64,000 nucleotides of DNA, from contig KE993464.1 of assembly GCA_000466585.1 (NCBI GenBank), positions 405,985 through 469,984 on the forward strand, in the 5' to 3' direction. Made by a program: the position numbers and the translations under genes. The notes under the pieces were generated by a model. The model did not search any database. It had not been told where the DNA came from and was given only the letters and a program-made list of their open reading frames with translations. Positions 33,772 through 43,263 of the stretch are shown one piece after another (position 1 is the first letter of the stretch; the number at the start of each line of letters is the position of its first letter). Source of the DNA: Clostridiales bacterium oral taxon 876 str. F0540 (GTDB lineage: Bacteria; Bacillota; Clostridia; Clostridiales; Clostridiaceae).

Positions 33772-34344
33772 ATGAAAAAGTACACAGCAGCGATTTCAGA
33801 TACAGATATTCTTATAAATTTAGCTAAAGTAGATAGGTTAGATTTACTTAGTTTGTTATTTTCAAAGATAATAATACCTTTTTTTGTTTATGACTATGAG
33901 TTAAGAAAGAAAACAGGGATATACTTTTCAAGGATTGAAGCAGAAATTAAAAAAGAAAATAGTATATTTGAGATTGTAAACAGAGAAGAAGATATAGTTG
34001 TAAATAAATTGGCCACTCCAGTTATACAAGATAAAAGGAATGTGATAGGACCAGGAGAAAGTGAGTGTGCAGGGTATGCATCTGCTCTTGGAGTCCCAAT
34101 AATAATTTCCGATAATAAGAATGAGTTTAAGTGGCTATCAGAATATATAACACTAACACATAACAATATATTAAGCTTATGTATATACTTTAAGTTAATA
34201 AGTGTTGAAGAAGGGGAAAAAGTTTTTGGTAGTATAAATTGTTTACTATCAAGGCCAACTAAATTAAGCTTTGATCAAATATATACAAAATCATTTGAGC
34301 GTTTTGATAAAAGTGGATGGAATGAGTATTTGGGAATTAAGTAA
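33772..34344 (+). CDS. PIN-domain-like protein
   Basis: A 190-residue protein with acidic motifs spaced like a PIN nuclease: SDTDILINL at the start, GPGESECAGYA in the middle and IISDNKNEF near 130. PIN domains are metal-dependent RNases, often toxins. It starts one base after the ImmA gene, so the three genes form a tight operon. The C-terminal 50 residues are extra. It could be the effector released by the XRE/ImmA pair; that is inference. Confidence 0.72.
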   Translation: MKKYTAAISDTDILINLAKVDRLDLLSLLFSKIIIPFFVYDYELRKKTGIYFSRIEAEIKKENSIFEIVNREEDIVVNKLATPVIQDKRNVIGPGESECAGYASALGVPIIISDNKNEFKWLSEYITLTHNNILSLCIYFKLISVEEGEKVFGSINCLLSRPTKLSFDQIYTKSFERFDKSGWNEYLGIK

Positions 34345-34365
34345 GTTAAGATGAGGGGGATATAT

Positions 34366-37300
34366 ATGTCTAATTTTACTTTTTTAAATAAGAAATGGAC
34401 AACATTAGCAAAGTTAGGTAGCCAGGCTGAAAATTATATACATACAGATAATAACGCATCAATGCTGAAGATGCGTATGTTTGGAGAGCAAATAATTGAT
34501 CATATACTTACAGCTTTGAAAGTTGAAATACCTAAATTTGCATCTCAAGATGATAAAATTAAGCTTTTAAGAGCTACAGGTATTAATGGAGCTATTCCAG
34601 ACTTATTTGACATAGTAAGACGTTATGGCAATAAGGCTAACCATGAAGGGTATGAAAATAAAAAGGATGCTTTAGAGTGTTTAGTGTCTATGTATAAGGT
34701 AGCAGCATGGTTTTATATTAAAGTAACAAAGGACACTTCAATAAAACCATTAACCTTCAAAATGCCTAAGGCGGCTGAAGCTAAAGCACCTGTATATAAT
34801 ATTGAAGACTATGCTAAGGAAAAGGAAGAGATTAAGGAAGAGCATAATAAGGAAATAAAGAGCGTTGAGGAAGAAATAAAAACAGCCGTTGTAACTGAAG
34901 AAGATAAAGCTGTAGAAAAAGAGACTGAAGTTAGCTTAGACCTTAATGAAGCAGAAACTAGAAAGAAGCTAATAGATATAATGCTGAAGGATGCAGGATG
35001 GGATGTTAATAATAATGAATTAGTTAAATTAGAGCTTCCTTTAGTGAACCATAAGGAAGCAGGCAAAAAAGGCTTTGCTGATTATGTACTGTTTAATAAA
35101 AAAGGCAAACCAGTTGCTGTTGTTGAAGCTAAAAAATCGTCAGTTGATCCTATTATAGGTCGCCAGCAGGCAGTTGAGTATGCTAATACTATTGAAAGAG
35201 ATTATGGAATTCGCCCAATAGTTTTCTATACAAATGGATATGAAATATATATGTGGGATGACATGCATAGTGAGCCAAGACAGATTTGGGGATTCTATAC
35301 TTTAGAAGATTTAGAAGAGCTATTCTTTAAGCATAAGTATAAGAAAAATTTAAATAAAGTTGAGATAGATAAAAATATTGCTGGAAGACCATATCAAATA
35401 GAAGGTATTAAAAGAGTATATGAAAGATATTCTAATGGTCATAGAAAAGCTCTTTTAGTAATGGCAACAGGAACAGGAAAGACAAGAACTGTTATTGCAT
35501 TAACTAAAGGTATGATGGAATCAAATTGGGCTAAGAGAGTTTTGTTTTTAGCTGATAGAGATGAGCTTGTTAGACAAGCTAAAGAGGACAAGAATAGTTT
35601 CAAAACTTTTATGCCTGAACAAATATCCTGCAGGTTTACTGGCAAAAACTCAGAAAATAGAGAAGCTACTCTTTATTTTTCAACATACCAAACTATGATT
35701 AATTATTACAGCAAGTTTAGCGTAGGTTTCTTTGATCTTGTTATTTGCGATGAGTCTCATAGAAGTATATATAAGACCTATAGAGATATATTAGAGTATT
35801 TTGATGCGCATATTATAGGGCTTACAGCAACACCTGTAGACTTTATAGAAAGAAATACTTTTGATTTATTTAATTGTGACACTGAAGATCCAACTTTTAA
35901 TTTTTCTGTAGATCAGGCTTGGAGTCATATACCGCCTTACCTTATTGAGCCAAGAGTAATTGATGCTACCACTGACTTTTTAAGAAAAGGTATAAAGTAT
36001 AGTCAAATGACAGAAGAGCAAAGAAGACAGGTAGATGAAGAAGGCTATGATGGTGAAGTTTTTGAGTTTGATAAAGATGCTTTAGAAAAGCAGATAACCA
36101 ATAAGGATACTAATAGATATATATTAAAAACACTTATGGATAATGGTATTAAGGTAGGAGACCATTTAGGTAAAACAATCATATTTGCAAAAAATAAAGG
36201 TCATGCAAATCTTTTGGATTCTTTATTTAATGAAATGTATCCTCAATATAAAGGAAAGTTAACTGCCGTAATTTATTCAGGTATTAAGGATAAAGAAATA
36301 CTCATAGAGAACTTCAAAAATGAAGAATTCCCTAGAATAGCTATATCTGTAGATTTATTAGATACAGGAATAGATGTACCTGAGATAGTTAACCTGGTAT
36401 TTGCAAAGCCTATTTATTCAAAGGTTAAGTTCTGGCAAATGATAGGTAGAGGAACTAGAAGATGTGATGATTTGTTTGGAGATGGCGTAGATAAAAAAGA
36501 GTTTGCTATCTTTGATTGCTATAAGAACTTTGAATTCTTTGAAATGAATCCAAAAGGATTTGTACCAAGTCCTCAAAAAACCTCTATGCAGGTTAGATTT
36601 GAACTTAAGTGCAAACTTTTAGAAGTTTATAAGTCAAAGAACAAAGTGGATATATGCAATGCTTTTATAGAAAAGCTAAAAGCAGATATAGAAGAGCTTC
36701 CATCAGAGAGTATTGAAATAAAGAAGAATAGAAAGAAGATAGAGCAAGTTAAAAAAGAGGAATATTGGAGCCATTTAAGTGAAGATTTCATTAAGAAGTT
36801 AAAATTAGAGATAGCTCCATTAATACAATGGATTGAAGCAAAGGACAATCAAGATGCTATCTTATTTGATAACTCAATTTATAGAATACTTCAATACTTT
36901 GAGACCAATGATAAGGATGGATTAGTTAGAGAAATCAATGCCACAATGGAGAAGCTAGCAAGATTAAAAATAAATATAAATCAGTTTGATGGTAAGAGAG
37001 AACTTATCAAATCACTATTAGAACCTTCAGGCTGGGATAATCTTAGTTATGAAAAGCTAGAGCAAATAAGGATAGATTTAAGAGATTTAATGAAGCATAA
37101 GGGATCTACAGCAGGACATTTTGTAGTGATTGATATAAAAGATACTGGATCGGTAGTAAAAGAAATAAGTGCAGGCTCAGTACTTTATGGGGCTAACATG
37201 GAACCTTATGAAAAGAGAGTAAGGACAGCTATTGAAGACAGATTAAATGACCAGTTAGTAATTCATAAAATTAGAAAAGGTGAAAAGCTTTCTCAAACTG

Positions 37301-37674
37301 AGATTGATGGTATCTATTCAATATTTGGAGATGATTTTGTTTATAGTATAGACGAGCTTTCAAGTAAAACAGATATAGACAAAGAGGATATAGTTGGCAT
37401 TATCAGAAAGTTTGTTGGTGTTGATGAGGCTGAATTAAATAAAAGGTTTGAAGAGTTCATCCAAAAGCATCATAATAAGATGAGTGCAACACAGATTAAG
37501 ACTTTAGAAATAATTAAGAATGATATTGCTAAAAATAAAGGAATATCATTCGCAGCATTATTTGCAGCTCCATATACATCCTTTAATCCAAATGGAGTTG
37601 ACGGCATATTTGGAAGAATGGCCGATGAAGTGTTTGATTTGATAGCACCATTCAAAGTAAGTGTTATATCTTAA
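34366..37674 (+). CDS. hsdR: Type I restriction endonuclease subunit R
   Basis: A 1102-residue motor and nuclease subunit. An N-terminal DUF4145-like helical domain (about 1-125) and a charged linker are followed by the HSDR_N nuclease domain with FADYVLF and AVVEAKKS (about 237-258). The helicase has Walker A MATGTGKT (about 366), DESH (about 462) and LTATP, then a helicase C domain and a C-terminal EcoEI_R-like region. ATG 34366 is well spaced from GAGGGGG. It belongs to an operon with hsdM and hsdS. Confidence 0.96.
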   Translation: MSNFTFLNKKWTTLAKLGSQAENYIHTDNNASMLKMRMFGEQIIDHILTALKVEIPKFASQDDKIKLLRATGINGAIPDLFDIVRRYGNKANHEGYENKKDALECLVSMYKVAAWFYIKVTKDTSIKPLTFKMPKAAEAKAPVYNIEDYAKEKEEIKEEHNKEIKSVEEEIKTAVVTEEDKAVEKETEVSLDLNEAETRKKLIDIMLKDAGWDVNNNELVKLELPLVNHKEAGKKGFADYVLFNKKGKPVAVVEAKKSSVDPIIGRQQAVEYANTIERDYGIRPIVFYTNGYEIYMWDDMHSEPRQIWGFYTLEDLEELFFKHKYKKNLNKVEIDKNIAGRPYQIEGIKRVYERYSNGHRKALLVMATGTGKTRTVIALTKGMMESNWAKRVLFLADRDELVRQAKEDKNSFKTFMPEQISCRFTGKNSENREATLYFSTYQTMINYYSKFSVGFFDLVICDESHRSIYKTYRDILEYFDAHIIGLTATPVDFIERNTFDLFNCDTEDPTFNFSVDQAWSHIPPYLIEPRVIDATTDFLRKGIKYSQMTEEQRRQVDEEGYDGEVFEFDKDALEKQITNKDTNRYILKTLMDNGIKVGDHLGKTIIFAKNKGHANLLDSLFNEMYPQYKGKLTAVIYSGIKDKEILIENFKNEEFPRIAISVDLLDTGIDVPEIVNLVFAKPIYSKVKFWQMIGRGTRRCDDLFGDGVDKKEFAIFDCYKNFEFFEMNPKGFVPSPQKTSMQVRFELKCKLLEVYKSKNKVDICNAFIEKLKADIEELPSESIEIKKNRKKIEQVKKEEYWSHLSEDFIKKLKLEIAPLIQWIEAKDNQDAILFDNSIYRILQYFETNDKDGLVREINATMEKLARLKININQFDGKRELIKSLLEPSGWDNLSYEKLEQIRIDLRDLMKHKGSTAGHFVVIDIKDTGSVVKEISAGSVLYGANMEPYEKRVRTAIEDRLNDQLVIHKIRKGEKLSQTEIDGIYSIFGDDFVYSIDELSSKTDIDKEDIVGIIRKFVGVDEAELNKRFEEFIQKHHNKMSATQIKTLEIIKNDIAKNKGISFAALFAAPYTSFNPNGVDGIFGRMADEVFDLIAPFKVSVIS

Positions 37675-37684
37675 AGGTAGAGAG

Positions 37685-37765
37685 GCTAAAGCCCTAAATG
37701 GGCTTTAGCGGGCAGGCTAGCCGATGGAAATCGGGGAGCACAGCGTGCCCCGTGTTCCGACGAAT
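37685..37765 (+). ncRNA. Structured GC-rich leader between hsdR and hsdM
   Basis: A conspicuously GC-rich stretch in an AT-rich operon. It can form a perfect 10-bp hairpin (GCTAAAGCCC / GGGCTTTAGC, 37685-37694 and 37700-37709), a CCGAT-GGAA-ATCGG hairpin (37721-37734) with a GNRA-type loop, and an overlapping GGGAGCAC/GTGCCCC hairpin (37734-37751). The last two are mutually exclusive. It ends just before the hsdM ribosome site, suggesting control of methyltransferase expression. No named RNA family is claimed. Confidence 0.5.
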
Positions 37766-37786
37766 GAAATGAGGAGGACTGAAGAA

Positions 37787-39340
37787 ATGTTAAGTGCAGA
37801 AATTAAGAGTAAAATAGATAAACTATGGAATAACTTTTGGTCAGGGGGAATATCTAACCCTCTGACTGTAATAGAGCAAATATCGTATTTATTATTCATA
37901 AAGAGATTAGATGATATAGATATTGCTAATGAAAAGAGAGCTAATAGAATAGGTAGACCATTTAAATCATTATTTATGGAATTAACTGAAAAGTTAAAAG
38001 CAGATGGGAAATTTGAAGCTGATTTTAGCTGGGAACTATTAAAGTGGAGCCAATTTAAGCATTTAGAAGTAGAGAAGATGTTTGATGTTGTATCACAAAA
38101 GGTTTTCACAGCTATAAAATCATTGGGTGGAGAAGACTCAAGCTTTACAGCAGAAATGAAGGATGCTGTATTTATGATACCTAAACCATCATTACTTCAG
38201 GAGTCAGTTAGACTTATAGATGGAATAAACATGGATGATGCAGATACAAAAGGCGACTTATATGAGTATCTACTATCAAAGCTTGCAACCTCAGGAGTAA
38301 ATGGACAGTTTAGAACTCCAAGACACATTATAAGAATGATGGTTGAGCTTATGGACCCATCAGCTGAAGATAAAATATGCGACCCAGCATGTGGTACTGC
38401 GGGTTTCTTAATCAATTCATTAGAATATATACTTGAAAAATATACAAGACCAGAAAGCATATTTACTGATGAGGAAGGAAATCTTCACAATAGAATTGGA
38501 GATATGATGAGTAGCGAGGAATGGGAGCATTTTAGAACCCAGATGTTCTATGGCTTTGATTTTGACCCATCAATGGTTAGAATAGCTTCAATGAACTTAA
38601 TGCTACACAGTTTAGATAATCCAAATGTTAGACAAACGGATTCATTATCAAAGAGATATGAAGAAGAAAATAAGTATACTTTAGTACTCGCTAATCCTCC
38701 TTTCAAGGGAAGCATAGATGAGGGAGACATAAATCCGACTCTTGCAAAGGGAGCTAAAACCACTAAGACTGAATTATTATTTATGAAGCTTATAAATAGA
38801 ATATTAGATTTAGGTGGAAGATGTGCTGTCATAGTACCAGATGGAGTTTTATTTGGATCAACTAAGGCTCATAAGGATATAAGACAAAGCTTAGTAGAAG
38901 AAAATGCACTAGAGGGTGTAATATCCATGCCTTCAGGTGTATTTAAGCCATATGCAGGGGTATCTACAGCTATACTTATATTCACTAAAGGTGGAGAAAC
39001 AAACAAAGTATGGTTCTACGATATGCAAAGCGATGGATACTCACTAGATGACAAGAGAAATAAGCTTGATAATGATGGAGACATTCCTGATATAATTGAA
39101 AAGTGGAGAGCTATAAAGAAGGATAATAATTTAAAACCTACTAAAGAAGATAAGTGGTTCTGGGTAGAAAAAGAAGACGTAGCTAATAATGATTATGATC
39201 TTTCAATAAATAAATATAAGGAAATAGAATATGAAGAAATAAAATATGATGCTCCTAATGACATCTTGAAAAAAGTTGAGAGTTTGGAGGAAGAGATAGC
39301 TAAATCAATTAAAGAATTAAAAGGAATGCTTGAGGGGTAG
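37787..39340 (+). CDS. hsdM: Type I modification methyltransferase subunit M
   Basis: A 517-residue N6-adenine methyltransferase. The N-terminal HsdM_N domain (LWNNFWSGGISNPLTVIEQI) is followed by the SAM motif DPACGTAGFL and the catalytic motif NPPF in LVLANPPFKG. ATG 37787 lies nine bases after AGGAGG; upstream in-frame starts fall inside the structured leader. With HsdS it methylates host sites, with HsdR it cleaves foreign DNA. Confidence 0.96.
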   Translation: MLSAEIKSKIDKLWNNFWSGGISNPLTVIEQISYLLFIKRLDDIDIANEKRANRIGRPFKSLFMELTEKLKADGKFEADFSWELLKWSQFKHLEVEKMFDVVSQKVFTAIKSLGGEDSSFTAEMKDAVFMIPKPSLLQESVRLIDGINMDDADTKGDLYEYLLSKLATSGVNGQFRTPRHIIRMMVELMDPSAEDKICDPACGTAGFLINSLEYILEKYTRPESIFTDEEGNLHNRIGDMMSSEEWEHFRTQMFYGFDFDPSMVRIASMNLMLHSLDNPNVRQTDSLSKRYEEENKYTLVLANPPFKGSIDEGDINPTLAKGAKTTKTELLFMKLINRILDLGGRCAVIVPDGVLFGSTKAHKDIRQSLVEENALEGVISMPSGVFKPYAGVSTAILIFTKGGETNKVWFYDMQSDGYSLDDKRNKLDNDGDIPDIIEKWRAIKKDNNLKPTKEDKWFWVEKEDVANNDYDLSINKYKEIEYEEIKYDAPNDILKKVESLEEEIAKSIKELKGMLEG

Positions 39341-39344
39341 GCAC

Positions 39345-40580
39345 ATGAGGTATATAAAATTAAAAGAAGTATGTGATTTACAAAATGGCTATGCATTTAG
39401 ATCAAATGATTATGTTGAGCATTCAAATGTATTGAATTGTAGAATGAGCAATATTAGACCAGATGCAACTTTTGACATAGAATATAATCCTAAATATTTG
39501 CCAGAAGAATTTGTTGAAAAATATAGTGAGTATTTACTTAAAGATGGAGACTTAATAATCGCGATGACTGATTTAGCAAATGATCCTAAGATATTAGGTG
39601 TTCCTACAATAGTTAGTACAAAAGGTAAGATGTTATTACTAAATCAACGTGTTGGAAAACTAATAATTAAAGACAAGACAATTATTGATGAAAAATATTT
39701 GAAATATGCATTAAGCTTACCACAACATAAAAGTTATTATACGAAATTTGCAAGCGGAGGATTACAAATAAACATAGGAAAAGATCAAATACTAAATCTG
39801 GAAATTGCTATGATAGACTATGTTACTCAACTGAAAATAGTTGAGGTTTTAGAAAAGGCAGAAATGGCTTTAGAAAAGAGAAGGGAATCTATTAAGTTAT
39901 TAGAAGAATTAGTCAAATCGAGATTTATAGAAATGTTTGGTGATCCAATAAATAATCCTATGGGGTGGGAAGTTAAAAAATTAAAAAATATATCAACTAA
40001 AATACTAAGTGGAAATACTCCAAAGGGTGGAAGTGAAGTTTATGTTGATGAAGGAATTATGTTTTTTAGAAGTCAAAATGTCTGGAAAAATAAATTGGTT
40101 CTTGATGATATAGCATATATAGATAAAGAAACTCATAATAAAATGTTAAAAAGTAGCTTGAAAAATAGAGATATTTTAATGACTAAAACTGGTAGAATAA
40201 ATACTGAAAATAGTAGTTTAGGTAGAGCAGCTATGTTTATAGGAGAAGATGATAGTGCGAATATCAATGGACACGTTTATTTGATAAGGTTACAAGAGGG
40301 TGAAATAAATGAATTTGTCTTATTTATTCTTACAACTAATGAATATAGAGATTATATAAGAAGTGTATGTGTTGGAGGAATTGATAAGAGACAAATAAAT
40401 AAAGAACACTTAGAGGAATTTCCTATAATTTATCCACCAATAGAACTTCAAAATCAATTTGCAGCTTTCGCTAAACAAGTTGACAAATTGAAATTTGAAA
40501 TGAAAGAGAGTTTAAAAGAATTAGAAAATAATTTTAATTCATTAATGCAGAGAGCATTTAAGGGAGAATTATTCAATTAA
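39345..40580 (+). CDS. hsdS: Type I restriction specificity subunit S
   Basis: A 411-residue protein with two target-recognition domains (about 1-165 and 205-380) separated and followed by conserved helical spacers (KAEMALEKRRESIKLLEELV; KELENNFNSLMQRAFKGEL). The second domain starts WEVKKLKNISTKILSGNTPK, typical of HsdS. It begins 4 bp after hsdM. The recognised DNA sequence cannot be predicted here. Confidence 0.93.
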   Translation: MRYIKLKEVCDLQNGYAFRSNDYVEHSNVLNCRMSNIRPDATFDIEYNPKYLPEEFVEKYSEYLLKDGDLIIAMTDLANDPKILGVPTIVSTKGKMLLLNQRVGKLIIKDKTIIDEKYLKYALSLPQHKSYYTKFASGGLQINIGKDQILNLEIAMIDYVTQLKIVEVLEKAEMALEKRRESIKLLEELVKSRFIEMFGDPINNPMGWEVKKLKNISTKILSGNTPKGGSEVYVDEGIMFFRSQNVWKNKLVLDDIAYIDKETHNKMLKSSLKNRDILMTKTGRINTENSSLGRAAMFIGEDDSANINGHVYLIRLQEGEINEFVLFILTTNEYRDYIRSVCVGGIDKRQINKEHLEEFPIIYPPIELQNQFAAFAKQVDKLKFEMKESLKELENNFNSLMQRAFKGELFN

Positions 40581-40616
40581 TATTTTAATAAATTGGGATT
40601 AATGGGGGGAATATAT

Positions 40617-41711
40617 ATGGCTATACCAAAGGTATTTATATCATATGCTCATGATACGGAACAATTTGCAGATAAGATATTAGAGTTTTCAAATACCTTA
40701 AGAAGTCATAATATAGATGCAAGTATTGATCAATATGAGGAGAGTCCACCAGAAGGATGGCCAAGATGGATGGATAATCAAATTGAGAATTCAGATTATG
40801 TACTTATAGTATGTACACAGTTGTACTATGATAAAGTAATGAATTTTAAATCTGGAGAAGGAAAAGGTGTAAATTGGGAGTTGAATATAATATATCAGCA
40901 TTTGTATGAATCATGTTGTTACAACACGAAGTTTATACCAATAGTATTTAATGATTATAGTACAACAAAGATATTAAAGCCCCTACAAAGTTCAACATAT
41001 TATTATGTAGACAGGGAAAAGGACTTTAAAAAGCTATGCTATAGGCTAAAAGGTATAAAAAATACTATAAAACCGCCACTTGGTCAGGCAGAAGAGAATA
41101 TATTACAACCAAAAGAAAGAAAAAATATGTTTGTTACGTCTATGATTGACTTAAAGGTTTGGGATAAAGCTAAGTGGCGTGGTGTAGCATATATGTTTGA
41201 TCCAGAAAATGAAGCGTCACCTTTAATGGCTCTGCTATATAAAGATAAAGAAAGTGCAAGTAAGATATTTGAAGATTGGAAGAAGCATTGTGGTGAAGAT
41301 GTATTTAAAGATATAGAAATCTCTATCATTGAAAAAAAGAATGTTGGTATTGCAGATGGGTATTTTGTACATATAACTACTAATATGGACGAATGTATAA
41401 AAAGATCAGAAAAACAAGGTTTTTTTGTAGATGAAACACTATATACAGTATTTTCTAGATATCAATATATGGATATTGATGTATTTAAAAATAATCTAGC
41501 TATATTTAAGAAACAAGTGGAAGCTAAAAAGGAGTTTTTTATTGCCCCAGCAGTAGTAAGTGATAACAATAAATCAATTGAAATGGATAATATAGAGTTT
41601 GGAGTACATTTGAAAATAAAGATGAATAATATAAAATTTATGAATTTTGAAGATGTAACTGAAAATGATATTGAATATTCTGTGGTGAAAATTCCTAATT
41701 ATAATTTATAG
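40617..41711 (+). CDS. SEFIR-domain protein
   Basis: A 364-residue protein. Residues 4-150 form a SEFIR domain, a bacterial relative of TIR/IL-17R domains: PKVFISYAHD, then DQYEESPPEGWPRWMDNQI and SDYVLIVCTQLYYDKV. The C-terminal 200 residues are of unknown type and may sense the trigger. Bacterial SEFIR proteins have been reported as anti-phage NAD-depleting effectors. ATG 40617 follows GGGGGAA, 36 bp after hsdS, so it is probably cotranscribed with the restriction system. Confidence 0.87.
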   Translation: MAIPKVFISYAHDTEQFADKILEFSNTLRSHNIDASIDQYEESPPEGWPRWMDNQIENSDYVLIVCTQLYYDKVMNFKSGEGKGVNWELNIIYQHLYESCCYNTKFIPIVFNDYSTTKILKPLQSSTYYYVDREKDFKKLCYRLKGIKNTIKPPLGQAEENILQPKERKNMFVTSMIDLKVWDKAKWRGVAYMFDPENEASPLMALLYKDKESASKIFEDWKKHCGEDVFKDIEISIIEKKNVGIADGYFVHITTNMDECIKRSEKQGFFVDETLYTVFSRYQYMDIDVFKNNLAIFKKQVEAKKEFFIAPAVVSDNNKSIEMDNIEFGVHLKIKMNNIKFMNFEDVTENDIEYSVVKIPNYNL

Positions 41712-42106
41712 GGTAGCCTCTATAAATTAAGCTGAAAGATTTAATGGAGATGTATTAGATCAAATGCTTGAGCAAGTATTGTTACATAGAGATCTAAGTG
41801 ATATTGATATAAAGGTTTTAGATGAAGGTCAATATATTCATTATTTGATAAATTTGAGCTTAAAGGGGTATGCAATATTAAAACTCTTAATTTAAATAGA
41901 ATATGTAGTAATATACTAATTAATTTATAATATAAATAGTATTGTACTAAGAATAATTTGAAAAGAAAAGGTTAAAACTAAGTAATAGTTAATATTTTCC
42001 TTGAACTGAGCGTTAGTTTATGATATATTTTAACCATATCATATCAAATCATAGTGTAAGTGCATATTATATCAATGAAGATATGAGATTGAAAGGAGGA
42101 GTATAG
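41712..42106 (+). other. Gap with a possible protein remnant (41764-41895)
   Basis: About 395 bp without a firm gene. A 43-codon frame starting MLEQVLLHRDLSDIDIKVLD has coding-like composition and is open upstream to 41733 without a start, so it looks like the tail of a lost gene. The rest is AT-rich and probably carries the promoter of the three-gene cassette; the GAAAGGAGGAG at 42091 is its ribosome site. Confidence 0.4.
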
Positions 42107-42844
42107 ATGTATATAAATGATTATAGTATGTTTGCTAATTTATATAATTGGATAACTGATTCATGTTGTCGTACTCCGATAAAAGTTGATGAAAAAAGTG
42201 ACTTTTTTAGCAGTTCTCAAGTTTCTAATTATAAAGATGAATTTTATATTAATAGTATTAACAAATTAGTAGGATATAATTATTTGTATAATTATATTTA
42301 TAACTTACAAATGTATATAAAAAAATTTGATGGTAGTTTTTCTTTCTCAAATTATAATAATATATATGAGTTAAGCAGTTATAGCGAATCTATAGAAGAT
42401 ATAGATTTGTTAGTATTTATAGACTGGTTTCTAGAAGAGGGTATTGTAAAAATAGTAGATTTTATTAATTGCTTAGAATTAAGTTCTTATAAAGATGAAG
42501 ATATGTACAATATAATGAGATACTATAATTATATAATTGATAATTCCATAAAAAATGAAAGTGATACTATATTGACTTTTCTTACAGAAGGAAGCAACGA
42601 GATTTTTAATAAACTTAATAAGTATATGGTCAAATCAGTAACATTTAGTGACGTCATGGATTCTATGAATAAAGATATAAGTGTAACAGTAGGAAAAGAT
42701 TTCATTCTTTCTACAGCGGTTAGTCCGCAAGGAATAACATTTAAAAATAGCTTTGATGTATTGATGTCTGCATGTGAAATGCAGACTTCTTTTTTTATAA
42801 AATGGAGGGATATAAATGAAGTTGGACAAAAAACATTATCATAG
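42107..42844 (+). CDS. Unknown protein, first gene of the SecB-like/nuclease cassette
   Basis: A 245-residue soluble protein, rich in Tyr, Asn and acidic residues in its first two thirds and lacking recognisable motifs. Its C-terminal part (SVTVGKDFILSTAVSPQGIT) may be a small beta domain. It has an excellent AAAGGAGGAG ribosome site. Its 3' end overlaps the SecB-like gene by 29 bp, so the two are translationally coupled. It could be a client of that chaperone, for example a sensor or antitoxin. Function unknown. Confidence 0.7.
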   Translation: MYINDYSMFANLYNWITDSCCRTPIKVDEKSDFFSSSQVSNYKDEFYINSINKLVGYNYLYNYIYNLQMYIKKFDGSFSFSNYNNIYELSSYSESIEDIDLLVFIDWFLEEGIVKIVDFINCLELSSYKDEDMYNIMRYYNYIIDNSIKNESDTILTFLTEGSNEIFNKLNKYMVKSVTFSDVMDSMNKDISVTVGKDFILSTAVSPQGITFKNSFDVLMSACEMQTSFFIKWRDINEVGQKTLS

Positions 42845-43262
42845 CATTCAATTAAAAAAAATACAACTGATATCACTAAAGTCAACTTATAATGAATCTA
42901 ATGAGGGATTAGAAGGAAATGTACCTCTTAGTATTAGTCTAAAAAATGCTGGTGAAGTTACAGATAGAAATAAAGGTGTATGTTATCTACAGGTAAATAT
43001 AGGATCAGAGAATAAAGAAAGTGAACTTTTTAATGTTGAAATAGTGTATAAGGGATTTTGCGAATCATCAGTTGATATAAGTGAAAAAGATTTGAAATTT
43101 TATTTAGAAGTACAAAGTATTCCTATGCTATGGGCATATGCTAGAGAAAGTATAAACAACATTATTGTAAAAATGGGACTACCGCCTATTATTTTACCTG
43201 CAGTTAATATAAATGAAATTATAGGAGAAATAATTAGGGAAGATAAGATGAAGGAGGATTAA
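42816..43262 (+). CDS. SecB-like chaperone
   Basis: A 148-residue protein. The end of the fold matches the SecB signature: PMLWAYARESINNIIVKMGL then PPIILPAVNINEI, comparable to LFPYARE...FP...L.PVNFDAL of SecB. A preceding beta region fits as well. Most Gram-positives lack canonical SecB, and solitary SecB-like proteins are known chaperones of toxin-antitoxin modules. ATG follows TGGAGGG inside the upstream gene. It is encoded between an unknown protein and a nuclease-like protein. Confidence 0.78.
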   Translation: MKLDKKHYHSIQLKKIQLISLKSTYNESNEGLEGNVPLSISLKNAGEVTDRNKGVCYLQVNIGSENKESELFNVEIVYKGFCESSVDISEKDLKFYLEVQSIPMLWAYARESINNIIVKMGLPPIILPAVNINEIIGEIIREDKMKED

Positions 43263-43263
43263 G

